Positions 6,747 to 15,149 of a stretch of 16,611 nt of DNA are shown here, one piece after another. Below the pieces are notes generated by a model that saw only the letters and a program-made list of their open reading frames with translations, searched no databases and was not told where the DNA came from. Positions within the stretch are counted from its first letter, which is position 1. Every line of letters starts with the position of its first letter. This stretch comes from Pseudomonadota bacterium (GTDB lineage: Bacteria > Pseudomonadota > Gammaproteobacteria > Burkholderiales > Thiobacillaceae), in contig JAJZRT010000017.1 of assembly GCA_021802595.1 (NCBI GenBank), forward strand, positions 1-16,611. Direction: 5' to 3'. Made by a program: the position numbers and the translations under genes.

Positions 6747-8471
6747 CTACATGGTGCGCCTGAGCAGGCGCCGCAACGCTGGCAGCGGGCGCGTGTTGAG
6801 CACGTCGTCCTTTTCCAGCCAGCCGCGCCGGGCCTGGCCGATCCCATACCTGAGGTGGGCGAAATCGAACACGCTGTGTGCGTCGGAATTGATGCTGACG
6901 AGCACGCCTTCCTCCTTGGCCATCCGGCAGTGCGTATCCAGCAGGTCGAGCCGGTCGGGATGGGCGTTGAGTTCGAGGAAGCAGCCGCGATCCCGTGCGT
7001 GGCGAACGATGCGCAGCATGTCGACGTCATAGGGCTCGCGCTGTTCGATCAGGCGTCCGCTGGGGTGCGCCAGCAGCGTGAAGTGTGGATGGTCCATCGC
7101 GCGCAGGATGCGCTCGGTCTGCTTGGCGCGCGACAGGTGGAACTGGCTGTGTACCGCGCCCACCACCAGGTCGAGCCGGCCCAGCACCTCATCCGGCAGG
7201 TCGAGGCCGCCGTCCTCGAGGATGTCGACCTCGATGCCCTTGAGCAGGGTGAGGCCGTCGAGTTCCGTGTTGAGGCGGTCGATCTCGTCGCACTGGCGCG
7301 CCAGCCGCAACGGATCAAGGCCGTGCGCCATGGCCAGCCGGCGCGAATGCTCGGTGATGGCGAGATAGTCCAGCCCGAGCTCCTTTGCCGCGAGCGCCAT
7401 CTGATGCAGGCTGTCGTGGCCGTCGGTGGCGCGGGTGTGGGCATGCAGGTCGCCGCGCAGATCGGAGAATTTCACCAGCCTGGGCAGGCGGGCTTCGCGC
7501 GCCGCCTCGATTTCGCCACGGTCCTCGCGCAGTTCCGGCGGGATCCAGGGCAGGCCGACGCTGGCATAGACCGAGGCCTCGTCTTCGCCGGCGATGCGCT
7601 CGCTGCCGCGGAACACGCCGTATTCGTTGACCTTGAGGCCGCGCTTCTGGGCGATGCGGCGAATCGCGATGTTGTGCGCCTTGGAGCCGGTGAAGTAGTG
7701 CAGCGCGGCGCCATAGGCCTGTTGCGCCACCACCCGCAGGTCGACCTGCAGACCGCTCTTGAGGACGATGCTGGCGCGCGTGCTGCCGGCCGACAGGACA
7801 TCGGCGACCTCGTCGTAGGCGGTGAAATGCGCCATCACCGGGCTATCCGTCGCAGCGGTGACCAGGATGTCGAGATCGCCCACGGTCTCGCGCATGCGGC
7901 GGAAGCTGCCCGCCACGGTCACCTGCCCGACGCCGGGAACGGCGCGCAGCCAGGCCGTCAGCGCGTCGGCATACTGCGCCGCCACCACCAGCTTGAAGCG
8001 GTGCGTCTGGCTGACATGGGCTTCCACTGCCTGCAGGATGTTGAGCTCGGTCTTTTCGCCGAAGCCGGGCAGGGTGCGGATACGGCCGTCGCGCGCCGCC
8101 CGGTAAAGCTGCTCGACGGTCTGCACATCGAGGTCGTGGTACAGCGCCTTGACCCGCTTCGGGCCCAGGCCGGGAATCTGCAGCAGTTCGGTGACCGCGG
8201 GTGGCAGCTCGCGGCGCAGGCGCTCGAGCAGGCTGCAGCGGCCGGTGCCGACGATCTCGCGGACCTTGGCGGCGAGGTCGTCGCCGATGCCGGGCAGCCG
8301 GGTCAGATCGGTGCCCTGTTCCAGCAGCGCACGCACCTCCTGCGGCAGTTCGCCCAGAGTGCGTGCGGCGTTGCGGTAGGCGCGAATGCGGAACGGGTTG
8401 GCCCCCTGGATTTCCAGGCGGTCGGCGATTTCCTCGAAGACGGCGGCGATGTCGGCGTTGTGGACGGGCAT
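6747..8471 (-). CDS. polX: Family X DNA polymerase with C-terminal PHP nuclease domain, 574 aa
   Basis: This is a bacterial/archaeal PolX repair polymerase that fills short gaps and has a PHP-dependent 3'-5' exonuclease. The N-terminal 8-kDa-like domain has HhH motifs (LPGIGDDLAAKV at 59-70, IPGLGPKRVKAL at 99-110, LPGFGEKTE at 134-142). The palm begins near 158; the two metal-binding aspartates are D199 and D201 in VGDLDILV, with D244 in LQVDLRV as the third. YFTGSKAHN (259-267) is the nucleotide-binding region. The PHP domain (about 338-574) carries DLHAHT (341-346), EHS (374-376), GIEVD (412-416), H441, HPSGR (469-473), ELNAHPDR (500-507) and NSDAHS (528-533), so both active sites look complete. 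I chose the ATG at 8471 because the family starts just before NADIAAVFEEIADRLEI and a GAAGGA site precedes it; an ATG at 8546 would add 25 unrelated residues. It is the first gene of the polX-capA-hhH operon. Confidence 0.95.
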   Translation of the reverse strand: MPVHNADIAAVFEEIADRLEIQGANPFRIRAYRNAARTLGELPQEVRALLEQGTDLTRLPGIGDDLAAKVREIVGTGRCSLLERLRRELPPAVTELLQIPGLGPKRVKALYHDLDVQTVEQLYRAARDGRIRTLPGFGEKTELNILQAVEAHVSQTHRFKLVVAAQYADALTAWLRAVPGVGQVTVAGSFRRMRETVGDLDILVTAATDSPVMAHFTAYDEVADVLSAGSTRASIVLKSGLQVDLRVVAQQAYGAALHYFTGSKAHNIAIRRIAQKRGLKVNEYGVFRGSERIAGEDEASVYASVGLPWIPPELREDRGEIEAAREARLPRLVKFSDLRGDLHAHTRATDGHDSLHQMALAAKELGLDYLAITEHSRRLAMAHGLDPLRLARQCDEIDRLNTELDGLTLLKGIEVDILEDGGLDLPDEVLGRLDLVVGAVHSQFHLSRAKQTERILRAMDHPHFTLLAHPSGRLIEQREPYDVDMLRIVRHARDRGCFLELNAHPDRLDLLDTHCRMAKEEGVLVSINSDAHSVFDFAHLRYGIGQARRGWLEKDDVLNTRPLPALRRLLRRTM

Positions 8472-8512
8472 GCGGGTCTTTCCTTCATGTTTGGGCTTTA
8501 GCGCATTGACAC

Positions 8513-8534
8513 GCTCCGGTACAGGAACCGGAGC
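8513..8534 (-). repeat. Inverted repeat between polX and the GGDEF-EAL gene
   Basis: GCTCCGGT (8513-8520) and ACCGGAGC (8527-8534) are perfect 8-base arms around a 6-base loop. A second, mutually exclusive pairing is ACAGG (8521-8525) with CCTGT (8535-8539). On the - strand the hairpin follows the GGDEF-EAL stop by about 36 bases and precedes the polX start by about 42. No T-run follows on either strand, so it is at best a Rho-assisted terminator, an RNA-stabilising hairpin or an operator for polX. Confidence 0.5.
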
Positions 8535-8570
8535 CTGTATGCACATGATAGAAGCCCGCGGCGGCCTGGC

Positions 8571-11500
8571 TCAGGCGGGATGCCGTTCCCGGATGAAGTC
8601 CATGGCCGGCTCCGCCGGCAGGGGCTCGCTGAACAGGTAGCCCTGCATGAAGTCGCAGTGGTGCGAGGCCAGCATATGGCGCTGCGCCTCGGTCTCCACG
8701 CCTTCGGCGATCACCGTCAGGCCGAGGCTGTGCGCCAGCGCGATGGTGGCCGTGCAGATGGAAAAGTCGTTGCTGTCGGTCTCGATGTCGCGCACGAAGG
8801 ACCGGTCGAGCTTGAGGGTATGGATGGGCAGCAGCTTGAGGTAGCTGAGCGACGAATAACCCGTGCCGAAATCGTCGATCGACAGGCGCACGCCCAGATC
8901 GCGCAGCGCCTTGAGCTGGCTGATGCTGGCGGCAGGGTCGTGCATGGCCACCGATTCGGTGATTTCCAGCTCCAGGTCGCTGCCTTTCAGGCCATGCCGC
9001 TTGAGCGCCTGCGTGACGTGTGTCAGCAGCAGGGGGGAATGCAGCTGATGCGCCGACAGGTTCACCGCCATGGTGATGCCCGCGATGCCGGCGTCACGCC
9101 AGGCGCGGAGCTGGCGGCAGGCCTCGTCCAGCACCCATTCGCCCAGCGGCAGGATGAGGCCGGTCTCCTCCGCGATGGGGATGAATTCGCCGGGCGGCAC
9201 CAGTCCCAGGCGCGGGTGGTGCCAGCGCAGCAAGGCCTCGAATCCCATGATGCGGCCACTCCAGCTGTCGAGCTGGGGCTGGTAATGCAGTGCGAACTGC
9301 TGGCTTTCCACCGCCACCCGCAGGTCATGATCCATCGTCAGCCGTTTCATCGCGGTCCGGTTCATCTCGGCCGTGAAGAACTGGACGTTGTTGCGGCCCA
9401 GCGATTTGGCATGGTACATGGCGGTGTCGGCGTTCTTCATCAGCGTTTCGCCGTCCTCGCCGTCGTCCGGATAGAAGGCGAGGCCGATGCTCGCGGTCGA
9501 ATGCAGTTCCTCCTCGCCGATACGGTAAGGCCGGGCCAGTGTGTGCAGGATCTTGTCGGCGAGGCGGGCGGCGGCGGTGGCATCCTCGACTTCGGTCAGC
9601 ACCACCACGAACTCGTCCCCCCCCAGGCGGGCCACGATGTCGCTGTCGCGCACGCTGTCGCGCAGACGATGCGCGACCTCCCTGAGCAGCTCGTCGCCCA
9701 CTGCATGGCCGAGGGTGTCATTGATGGTCTTGAAGCGGTCCAGATCCAGGAAGATCACGGCCAGCGCGCGCTGTTCGCGGTGCACCATGGAGAGCGCCTG
9801 ATCGAGCTGGCTCAGCAGGCTGAATCGGTTGTTCAGGCCGGTGAGGGCGTCGTGGTAGGCCAGCTGGCTGATTTGCGCCTCGGCTTGCATGCGTTCCGTG
9901 ATGTCCTGAACGGTGCCGGTGAAACGGATCGCGTTGCCCTCGGCGTCGTAGTGCACCTCGCACCGTTCGTTGACCCATTTGACGCGGCCGTCCGCCATGC
10001 AGATCCGATGGCTGATTTCGTAGGGCTCGTGGCTCACCAGGGAGTCGCGATAGGCCTGGCTGACCCGTTCGCGGTCCTCGGGATGGACCTTGTCCATGAA
10101 CGCCTCGTATGAGGCGCCGAATGTTTCCTTGTCGACTTCGAAGAGGCGGAATGTTTCGTCCGACCAGCTCAGCTTGTCGGCGAGCACATCATATTCCCAG
10201 CTGCCGACCTGGGCGATGCGCTGCGCCTCGTTCAGGCGCGCCTCGCTTTCCTTGAGCGCCGTCTCTGCCCGGTACTTCTCCGTCACGTCGGTGCCGATGC
10301 TCACGATGAACTCCATCTCGCCCTGTTCGTCGAGCAGGAGTGAATTCGACCATTCGATCAGCCGCCTTGTCCCGTCCCGGGCGACCCAGTGGTTGGTATA
10401 GGAAGCCCGCAGGGTGTTCGGATTGCGGGCGAGCGTGCTGAAAGCCTCCTGGCGCACCTGATCCCGTTCTTCCGGCGGCAGCAGGAAATCCCAGACGAAC
10501 CGCCCCTCGACTTCCGCAAACGAATAGCCCGTCAGTTCCTCGCAGGCGCGATTGAAGCGGCGGATGCGACCTTCGCGGTCGAGCACCACCACCAGCGCGG
10601 CGGCCTTGTCGAGGATCATGCCCTGCAGCAGGGAGAGCTTGCGCAGCTCGTGCGAGCGTGCTTCGACCTGGGTCTCCAGTGTACGGTTGGCCTCTGCCAG
10701 CGCATCCGTCATGTGATTGAATGCGTGGGCCAGGCGTCGCAGTTCCGTGACGTTTTCCTGCGGCGCGCGCTGCGACAGGTCGCCTGCGGCGATGCGGTCG
10801 GCCACCCGGGTGAGATTGCGGATGGGGCGCGACAGGCCGCGTCCCAGCAGGTAGGCCACGCCGGCGGACAGCACGAGGAACAGCACCAGCGCGAGATAGG
10901 TGATGCGGCGCAGGTGGGTGGCTGGCGCCAGTGCTTCCGCACTGTCGATCTTCACGACCATGCCCCACTTCAGCGAAGGCAGGTAGCGCCATGCCGCCAC
11001 GCATTCGATGCCGGCATAGTCGCGCACGAGCCCGCGGCCATGCTGGCCGGCCAGCGCCTTCTGCATCGGCGGCGCTGCAGCCTGCAGCGGTACCCGGTAA
11101 TGGTAGGCGGCGTCGCGGACATGACGGAGCGGCCCGGTGTAGAGCGCCTCGTTGCCGTCGCGCTGCGCCAGCACCGTTTCCCCCGTGCGGCCCAGGCCGG
11201 TGCGGTCGGCCGTGACCGACTCCAGCCTGTGCACGTCCAGCTGCAGGACCAGCACCCCGATCACCCTGCTCCCCTCCAGCACGGGCGCTGTCAGGAATGC
11301 CGTCGGCTGATCGCCGAAGGGGGCATACAGTGCAAAACGCGAGAGGCGGGTTTGCCGGTCTTGCAGGGTGAGATCGAATCCCCTCGCCAGTTGCGTCTCG
11401 CGATACGGCCCGGAGAGGAGGTTGGTGCCCAGGTCGGCGCGGTGCGCCAGCGAGAAGATCACGTTGCCGGCCGTGTCTATCAACAGCAGATCGCGGAAGT

Positions 11501-11846
11501 CGCCGGCCTCGTAGGATGTCTGCAGATCGCCCTGCAGCGGCAGGGCGACGTTCCGGTACGCGGGTGCGTGCATGCCGGCCTCGCGATACGCCTGTTCCAG
11601 GTCGTGTAGCCCGTTGCGGATGAGATGCCGCTGGCTGAGCAGATGGGCATCGGCCAGGCGTTCCGTCATGTAGCGGTCGATCTGGTCGGCCTTCTTGTCC
11701 GCGATGGCCGCCATGTTCGCCAGCACGGTTTCGCGCAGCGACGACTCGAAGGCCACCAGGTAGAAAGCGGCCAGTCCCGTCAGCGGCAGCACGGCCACCA
11801 GCAGGTAGCCCAGCAACAGTCGGCCGGAAATGGAGATCCGCTTCAT
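8571..11846 (-). CDS. Membrane-bound CACHE-HAMP-PAS-PAS-GGDEF-EAL cyclic-di-GMP enzyme, 1091 aa
   Basis: The protein senses a periplasmic signal and sets cyclic-di-GMP levels. Transmembrane helix 1 is at about residues 10-31, a periplasmic double-CACHE-like domain at 35-300, transmembrane helix 2 at about 315-335 and HAMP at 336-390. A short coiled coil leads to PAS 1 (410-525), then PAS 2 (545-650, HPEDRERV), both ending in the DVTEKYRAE or DITERMQAE type of linker. The GGDEF domain (662-825) has the intact motif RLGGDEF with GGDEF at 742-746 and an inhibitory RxxD site (RDSD, 733-736) five residues before it. The EAL domain (840-1085) has FEALLRW (869-875), NLS, ELEITES (959-965), [14 protein letters not shown] (991-1004), KLDRSF and AEGVET. 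Both cyclase and phosphodiesterase sites look complete, so activity must be set by the sensors. It starts at the ATG at 11846 with a weak ribosome site and an ATGA overlap to a small upstream ORF. Confidence 0.95.
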   Translation of the reverse strand: MKRISISGRLLLGYLLVAVLPLTGLAAFYLVAFESSLRETVLANMAAIADKKADQIDRYMTERLADAHLLSQRHLIRNGLHDLEQAYREAGMHAPAYRNVALPLQGDLQTSYEAGDFRDLLLIDTAGNVIFSLAHRADLGTNLLSGPYRETQLARGFDLTLQDRQTRLSRFALYAPFGDQPTAFLTAPVLEGSRVIGVLVLQLDVHRLESVTADRTGLGRTGETVLAQRDGNEALYTGPLRHVRDAAYHYRVPLQAAAPPMQKALAGQHGRGLVRDYAGIECVAAWRYLPSLKWGMVVKIDSAEALAPATHLRRITYLALVLFLVLSAGVAYLLGRGLSRPIRNLTRVADRIAAGDLSQRAPQENVTELRRLAHAFNHMTDALAEANRTLETQVEARSHELRKLSLLQGMILDKAAALVVVLDREGRIRRFNRACEELTGYSFAEVEGRFVWDFLLPPEERDQVRQEAFSTLARNPNTLRASYTNHWVARDGTRRLIEWSNSLLLDEQGEMEFIVSIGTDVTEKYRAETALKESEARLNEAQRIAQVGSWEYDVLADKLSWSDETFRLFEVDKETFGASYEAFMDKVHPEDRERVSQAYRDSLVSHEPYEISHRICMADGRVKWVNERCEVHYDAEGNAIRFTGTVQDITERMQAEAQISQLAYHDALTGLNNRFSLLSQLDQALSMVHREQRALAVIFLDLDRFKTINDTLGHAVGDELLREVAHRLRDSVRDSDIVARLGGDEFVVVLTEVEDATAAARLADKILHTLARPYRIGEEELHSTASIGLAFYPDDGEDGETLMKNADTAMYHAKSLGRNNVQFFTAEMNRTAMKRLTMDHDLRVAVESQQFALHYQPQLDSWSGRIMGFEALLRWHHPRLGLVPPGEFIPIAEETGLILPLGEWVLDEACRQLRAWRDAGIAGITMAVNLSAHQLHSPLLLTHVTQALKRHGLKGSDLELEITESVAMHDPAASISQLKALRDLGVRLSIDDFGTGYSSLSYLKLLPIHTLKLDRSFVRDIETDSNDFSICTATIALAHSLGLTVIAEGVETEAQRHMLASHHCDFMQGYLFSEPLPAEPAMDFIRERHPA

Positions 11847-11959
11847 GGGCGGGCGGTCCGTCCACCTGCCGGGGCCGTCTGCAGAAACGGGCGGAACGCC
11901 CGCGCCACCGTCAGCGTGCGGGCGAATGAAATCCGGTGGCCCCGATGATGGGAGGTCAT
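11843..11959 (-). CDS. Possible 38-codon small ORF leading into the GGDEF-EAL gene
   Basis: The frame starts with [12 protein letters not shown] and ends ...GGRTARP with a TGA that overlaps the GGDEF-EAL start as ATGA. It is basic (several Arg and His) and has no recognisable domain. A TACAAT hexamer (11966-11971 on the - strand) lies exactly six bases before its ATG, so a transcript from that -10 box would begin at the ATG itself. It has no Shine-Dalgarno site. It could be a leaderless coupling peptide or simply an open stretch of GC-rich leader. Confidence 0.28.
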   Translation of the reverse strand: MTSHHRGHRISFARTLTVARAFRPFLQTAPAGGRTARP

Positions 11960-11965
11960 GCGCGA

Positions 11966-11971
11966 ATTGTA
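11966..11971 (-). promoter_or_regulatory. Possible -10 element (TACAAT) of the GGDEF-EAL gene
   Basis: TACAAT on the - strand is one mismatch from the sigma-70 -10 consensus and is rare in sequence this GC-rich. It sits in the 171-base gap between the glucan phosphorylase stop and the GGDEF-EAL start. No good TTGACA is seen 16-18 bases upstream, so the promoter would be weak or activator-dependent. Confidence 0.35.
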
Positions 11972-12017
11972 GCGGGAGACGGGCTGCGGGGAGGAGGAAG
12001 GGATGACACGCGGGACA

Positions 12018-14543
12018 TCAGCGATACCAGAGTATCTGGCCGGCCTCGGCCGGCACCCGCGCGCCCTCGAAGGCCGGGACGATGCGCGGCGTGTAGTCGT
12101 CCGCCGCCCGCTTGCCGGGGATGCTGATGCGATAGGTGTAACTGTTGACGGCACCGCCCAGGGCGTCGCCGCGCTGCATCCGGTGGATTTCGGCATGGCC
12201 GGCGTCCAGCGGCGCGGCATACAGTTCGACGGCGACGAAGTCGGGATCGAGGTCGTCGAGATAGACCGGCACGCTGAAATGCCAGGTGCCCGCATCCGCG
12301 TCGACCCGGAGTTCGCCGAAATGGATCCGTTCCCAGTGCCGGACGAGCGCATCCTGCCAGTCACATAGGCGCCGGATCATGTCCGGGTCCTGGCGCGCCG
12401 CGTAGAGCGCCGTCGCGGGCAGGTAAAGATGCGCCACGTACTCGCGCAGCATGCGGTTGCTGCTGAAGCGCGGCGTGAGGGTGCTCATGCTGGCGCGCAT
12501 TTTTTCCACCCAGCCGCGCGGGCAGCCCTGCGCATCGCGCTCGCGGTAGAACAGCGGGATCACCTCCTGTTCCAGCAGGCGATAGAGCGCCGCCGCCTCG
12601 GCTTCATCCCGGGCGGGATCGCTGTCGTGCTCCTGGCCGTCCCCCAGCGCCCAGCCCAGTTCCGGCGCATACGCCTTCGCCCACCAGCCGTCGAGTTCGG
12701 AGAGATTGAGGCCGCCGTTGACGAGGATCTTCATGCCGCTGGTGCCGCAGGCCTCCCACGGCCGGCGCGGCGTGTTGATCCACAGGTCGACGCCCTGCAC
12801 CATCTGCTCGGCGACCAGCATGTCGTAGTCGGCGAGGAACAGCACGCGTCCGGCCAGCTCCGGCCGGCTCGCGATGAAATCGTTCCACTGGCGGATCATG
12901 GCCTTGCCCGCCTGGTCCTTCGGATGCGCCTTGCCCGCGATGACGAGCTGCACCGGATAGTGCGGATGGGTGAGGAGGCGGACCAGGCGATCCGGATCGG
13001 CCAGCAGCATGTTGGGTCGCTTGTAGGCCGCGAAGCGGCGGGCGAAGCCGAGCGTCAGGGCGTTGGGGTCGAGCGCCTGGGCCGCGTGTGCGATGCGCTC
13101 GGCCGGCGCGTTGACCGCAGCGAGCTGGCGCTTCAGGTGTTCGCGGGCGAAGACGATGAGCCTTTGCCGGGAATGCCTGCGGAGATCCCACAGGGCCTGG
13201 TCGGAAACGGTCTGTATCTGCGCCTCGTGGTGTTCCAGTTCGCCCAGCCAGCGGTCCTTGCCGCAGGCCTCGGTCCAGGTGCGGTCGGCCCCGGCCGAAT
13301 CCCAGGACGGCGTATGGACGCCGTTGGTGATGTGGGCGATCGGCACGTCCTGTGGCGGCCAGCGTGGAAACAGTGGCTGGAAGATGCGGCGGCTGACGTG
13401 GCCGTGCAGATGGCTGACGGCATTGGCCAGGATGCTGCCGCGCAGGGCGAGGTAGGCCATGTTGAATGGCTCGTCGTCATCGTCGGGGTTTGCGCGGCCG
13501 AGGGCGAGCAGCGCGCGCGCGTCCAGGCCGAAGGCCTGCATCGCCCGTTCCGTATAGCGCGCCAGCAGCGCCGGCGAGAAACGGTCGAAGCCGACGGCGA
13601 CCGGCGTATGGGTGGTGAAGACGTTGCCCGCGCGGGTCGCGTTCAGCGCGCACCGGAAATCGCTGCCGTGTTCGCGCATGTGGCTCCAGGCGCGCGCGAG
13701 GACGACGAACGCGGCATGGCCTTCGTTGAGATGACACACTTCGGGATGGATGCCGAGGCGGCGCAGCAGCTGCCAGCCGCCGACGCCGAGGCAGATCTCC
13801 TGCAGCAGCCGCATTTCGGGGCCGCCACCGTAGAGCTCGGCGGTGATGCCGCGGTCGGCCGGCGTGTTGAGCGGGTCGTTGCTGTCCAGCAGGTAGAGAC
13901 GCACCCGGCCGACGCGAACCTGCCAGGCGCGCAGGATCAGCGTGCGGCCGGGGAAGGGCAGCTCGACGCGCAGCCGCTCGCCCTTCTCGTCGTAGACCGG
14001 CAGCACCGGCAGCTGGGCCGGGTCGTTGTGGGGAAAGAATTCCACCTGGTTGCCGTGCTCGTCGAAGCTCTGGCGGAAATAGCCCTGTTGCCACAGCAGG
14101 CCGATGCCCGTCACTGGCACGCCGAGGTCGCTGGCCGTCTTGAGGAAGTCGCCTGCCAGGATGCCGAGGCCGCCCGAGTAGAGGGGCAGCGACTCGGACA
14201 GCCCGAACTCCATGCTGAAGTAGGCCACGTGCTTGAGCGCGGATTGCGGGTAGGCCATCTGGAACCAGGCCGGGCTGGCGAGCATGTCCTGGTGTGCCGT
14301 CGCCAGCGCCTGCAGGGTGGCGACAAAATCCGTGTCGGCCGCCAGGGCCCGCAGGCGCTCGCCGGACGTGTTCTGCAGGATCAGCCAGGGATTGTGGGTC
14401 AGCGCCCAGAGCGCAGGATCGATGCGTTCCCACAGCACATCGGTGGCATGGCTCCACGACCAGCGCAGGTCCAGCGCGAGTTCGGTCAGGGTGGCAAGCT
14501 CGTCCGGGAGGGCGGGCAGGGGTATGGCGGGCGGGCAGGTCAT
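12018..14543 (-). CDS. glgP: Alpha-glucan (glycogen/maltodextrin) phosphorylase, short DUF3417 type, 841 aa
   Basis: This is a GT35 phosphorylase that releases glucose-1-phosphate from glycogen or maltodextrin using pyridoxal phosphate. The N-terminal DUF3417-like segment (about residues 10-115) contains ELALDLRWSWSHATDVLWERID. YFSMEFGLSESLPLYSGGLGILAGD (108-132) is the glucan/phosphate-site signature. CHLNEGHAAF (270-279), TTHTPVAVGFDRF (310-322), HITNGVH (404-410), GFARRFAAYKRP (499-510) and EACGTSGMK (597-605) follow, with K605 as the expected cofactor lysine. The C-terminal 150 residues (from about 690) include a beta-rich tail, WHFSVPVYLDDLDPD, typical of the longer members of this subfamily. 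It stands alone: no glycogen synthase or branching gene is in the window. The ATG at 14543 begins right before the conserved helix and has only a GGGGA-like ribosome site. A role in carbon-reserve use fits the stress theme but is not shown. Confidence 0.93.
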   Translation of the reverse strand: MTCPPAIPLPALPDELATLTELALDLRWSWSHATDVLWERIDPALWALTHNPWLILQNTSGERLRALAADTDFVATLQALATAHQDMLASPAWFQMAYPQSALKHVAYFSMEFGLSESLPLYSGGLGILAGDFLKTASDLGVPVTGIGLLWQQGYFRQSFDEHGNQVEFFPHNDPAQLPVLPVYDEKGERLRVELPFPGRTLILRAWQVRVGRVRLYLLDSNDPLNTPADRGITAELYGGGPEMRLLQEICLGVGGWQLLRRLGIHPEVCHLNEGHAAFVVLARAWSHMREHGSDFRCALNATRAGNVFTTHTPVAVGFDRFSPALLARYTERAMQAFGLDARALLALGRANPDDDDEPFNMAYLALRGSILANAVSHLHGHVSRRIFQPLFPRWPPQDVPIAHITNGVHTPSWDSAGADRTWTEACGKDRWLGELEHHEAQIQTVSDQALWDLRRHSRQRLIVFAREHLKRQLAAVNAPAERIAHAAQALDPNALTLGFARRFAAYKRPNMLLADPDRLVRLLTHPHYPVQLVIAGKAHPKDQAGKAMIRQWNDFIASRPELAGRVLFLADYDMLVAEQMVQGVDLWINTPRRPWEACGTSGMKILVNGGLNLSELDGWWAKAYAPELGWALGDGQEHDSDPARDEAEAAALYRLLEQEVIPLFYRERDAQGCPRGWVEKMRASMSTLTPRFSSNRMLREYVAHLYLPATALYAARQDPDMIRRLCDWQDALVRHWERIHFGELRVDADAGTWHFSVPVYLDDLDPDFVAVELYAAPLDAGHAEIHRMQRGDALGGAVNSYTYRISIPGKRAADDYTPRIVPAFEGARVPAEAGQILWYR

Positions 14544-15149
14544 GCGTGTCCCCGGGCAGGGCGGAATGGAAACAGGGGAATCTTAATTCCGAAACAGGTT
14601 CCGGACGCAGTCGGTCTCCCGTTGCGGAGGGGGTGGGGGGCCGTGCGGGTGGGAGGCTTCACCGGATTTTCCTGGCGAGAATGAATTCCTTCGGCGCGAC
14701 CGCATCGTTGGAACGGACTTCTCCGGCCACGAACAGCAGGGTCACACATCACCAAGGAAACCTACGGAAGAAGGCGAAAAAGGCGACGCTTCCCTTAAAA
14801 CTGATGATGAAAAAAATGGCGCCCCCTTCCCCTCTGAAAGTGCTTTTTTCGTGTCCGAGACTGCCTGTGTTCCTGGCTACGATTCCCCCGATTCGGGAAC
14901 ACGCGATCGTTATCGGCGCCGGACCAATTGGCGCAGGCTAAACTGCCTTCGCGCGCCAGTTTCCGCAGGATGCTTATCCCAGTCTGGCCGATGGGGATTC
15001 GCAATTGCACCCCAGCGGTTTTCCCGACACAGGCCGATAGCGTTTTCCGGCTTTGCTGGCTGCGGCACTTTCGACAGGCTGGGCAAATCGGAGGAATGTT
15101 GCCAGCTGCTCCACCAGCGCAATTTGTCCTCGGGTGCGCGTTCTGAGAA
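14544..15149. other. 606-base intergenic region, locally AT-rich, no supported gene
   Basis: The stretch lies between the third pseudopilin stop and the glucan phosphorylase start and would be the leader or promoter region of the latter. Base content drops sharply: 14761-14820 is about 45% G+C against about 70% in coding DNA. Open frames exist on both strands but none has a plausible start, ribosome site or composition. Homopolymer runs occur at 14810-14816 (A7) and 14843-14848 (T6), with no convincing hairpin beside them. I found no tRNA, RNase P, 6S, SRP or riboswitch core that I can recognise. Confidence 0.6.
14589..14604. promoter_or_regulatory. Imperfect palindrome upstream of the glucan phosphorylase
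   Basis: CCGAAACAGGTTCCGG matches its own reverse complement at 12 of 16 positions and lies 46 bases before the start codon, next to a GGAAT-CTTA-ATTCC inverted repeat (14577-14590). This is operator-like spacing, but no regulator can be named and chance is possible. Confidence 0.25.

Noticed and set aside
6855..8501. A 548-codon + strand frame opposite polX
   Set aside because: Its composition is that of a complement of PolX codons, with no domain and no ribosome site; PolX explains the region.
8580..10112. A 510-codon + strand frame opposite the GGDEF-EAL gene
   Set aside because: It is antisense to conserved GGDEF and EAL motifs and is a by-product of GC-rich third positions.
12043..12058. 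GCCGGC-CTCG-GCCGGC hairpin as a terminator of the glucan phosphorylase
   Set aside because: It lies before the stop codon inside coding DNA and is not followed by a T-run on the - strand.
12429..14684. A 751-codon open frame on the + strand opposite the glucan phosphorylase
   Set aside because: It mirrors the codon positions of a well-supported enzyme on the other strand, and its protein has no recognisable domain. Long antisense frames are expected in GC-rich genes.
14721..14790. Cyclic-di-GMP riboswitch-like bases (GTCACACATCACC, AAACCTACGG)
   Set aside because: The core order and pairing of the GEMM riboswitch could not be built on either strand.
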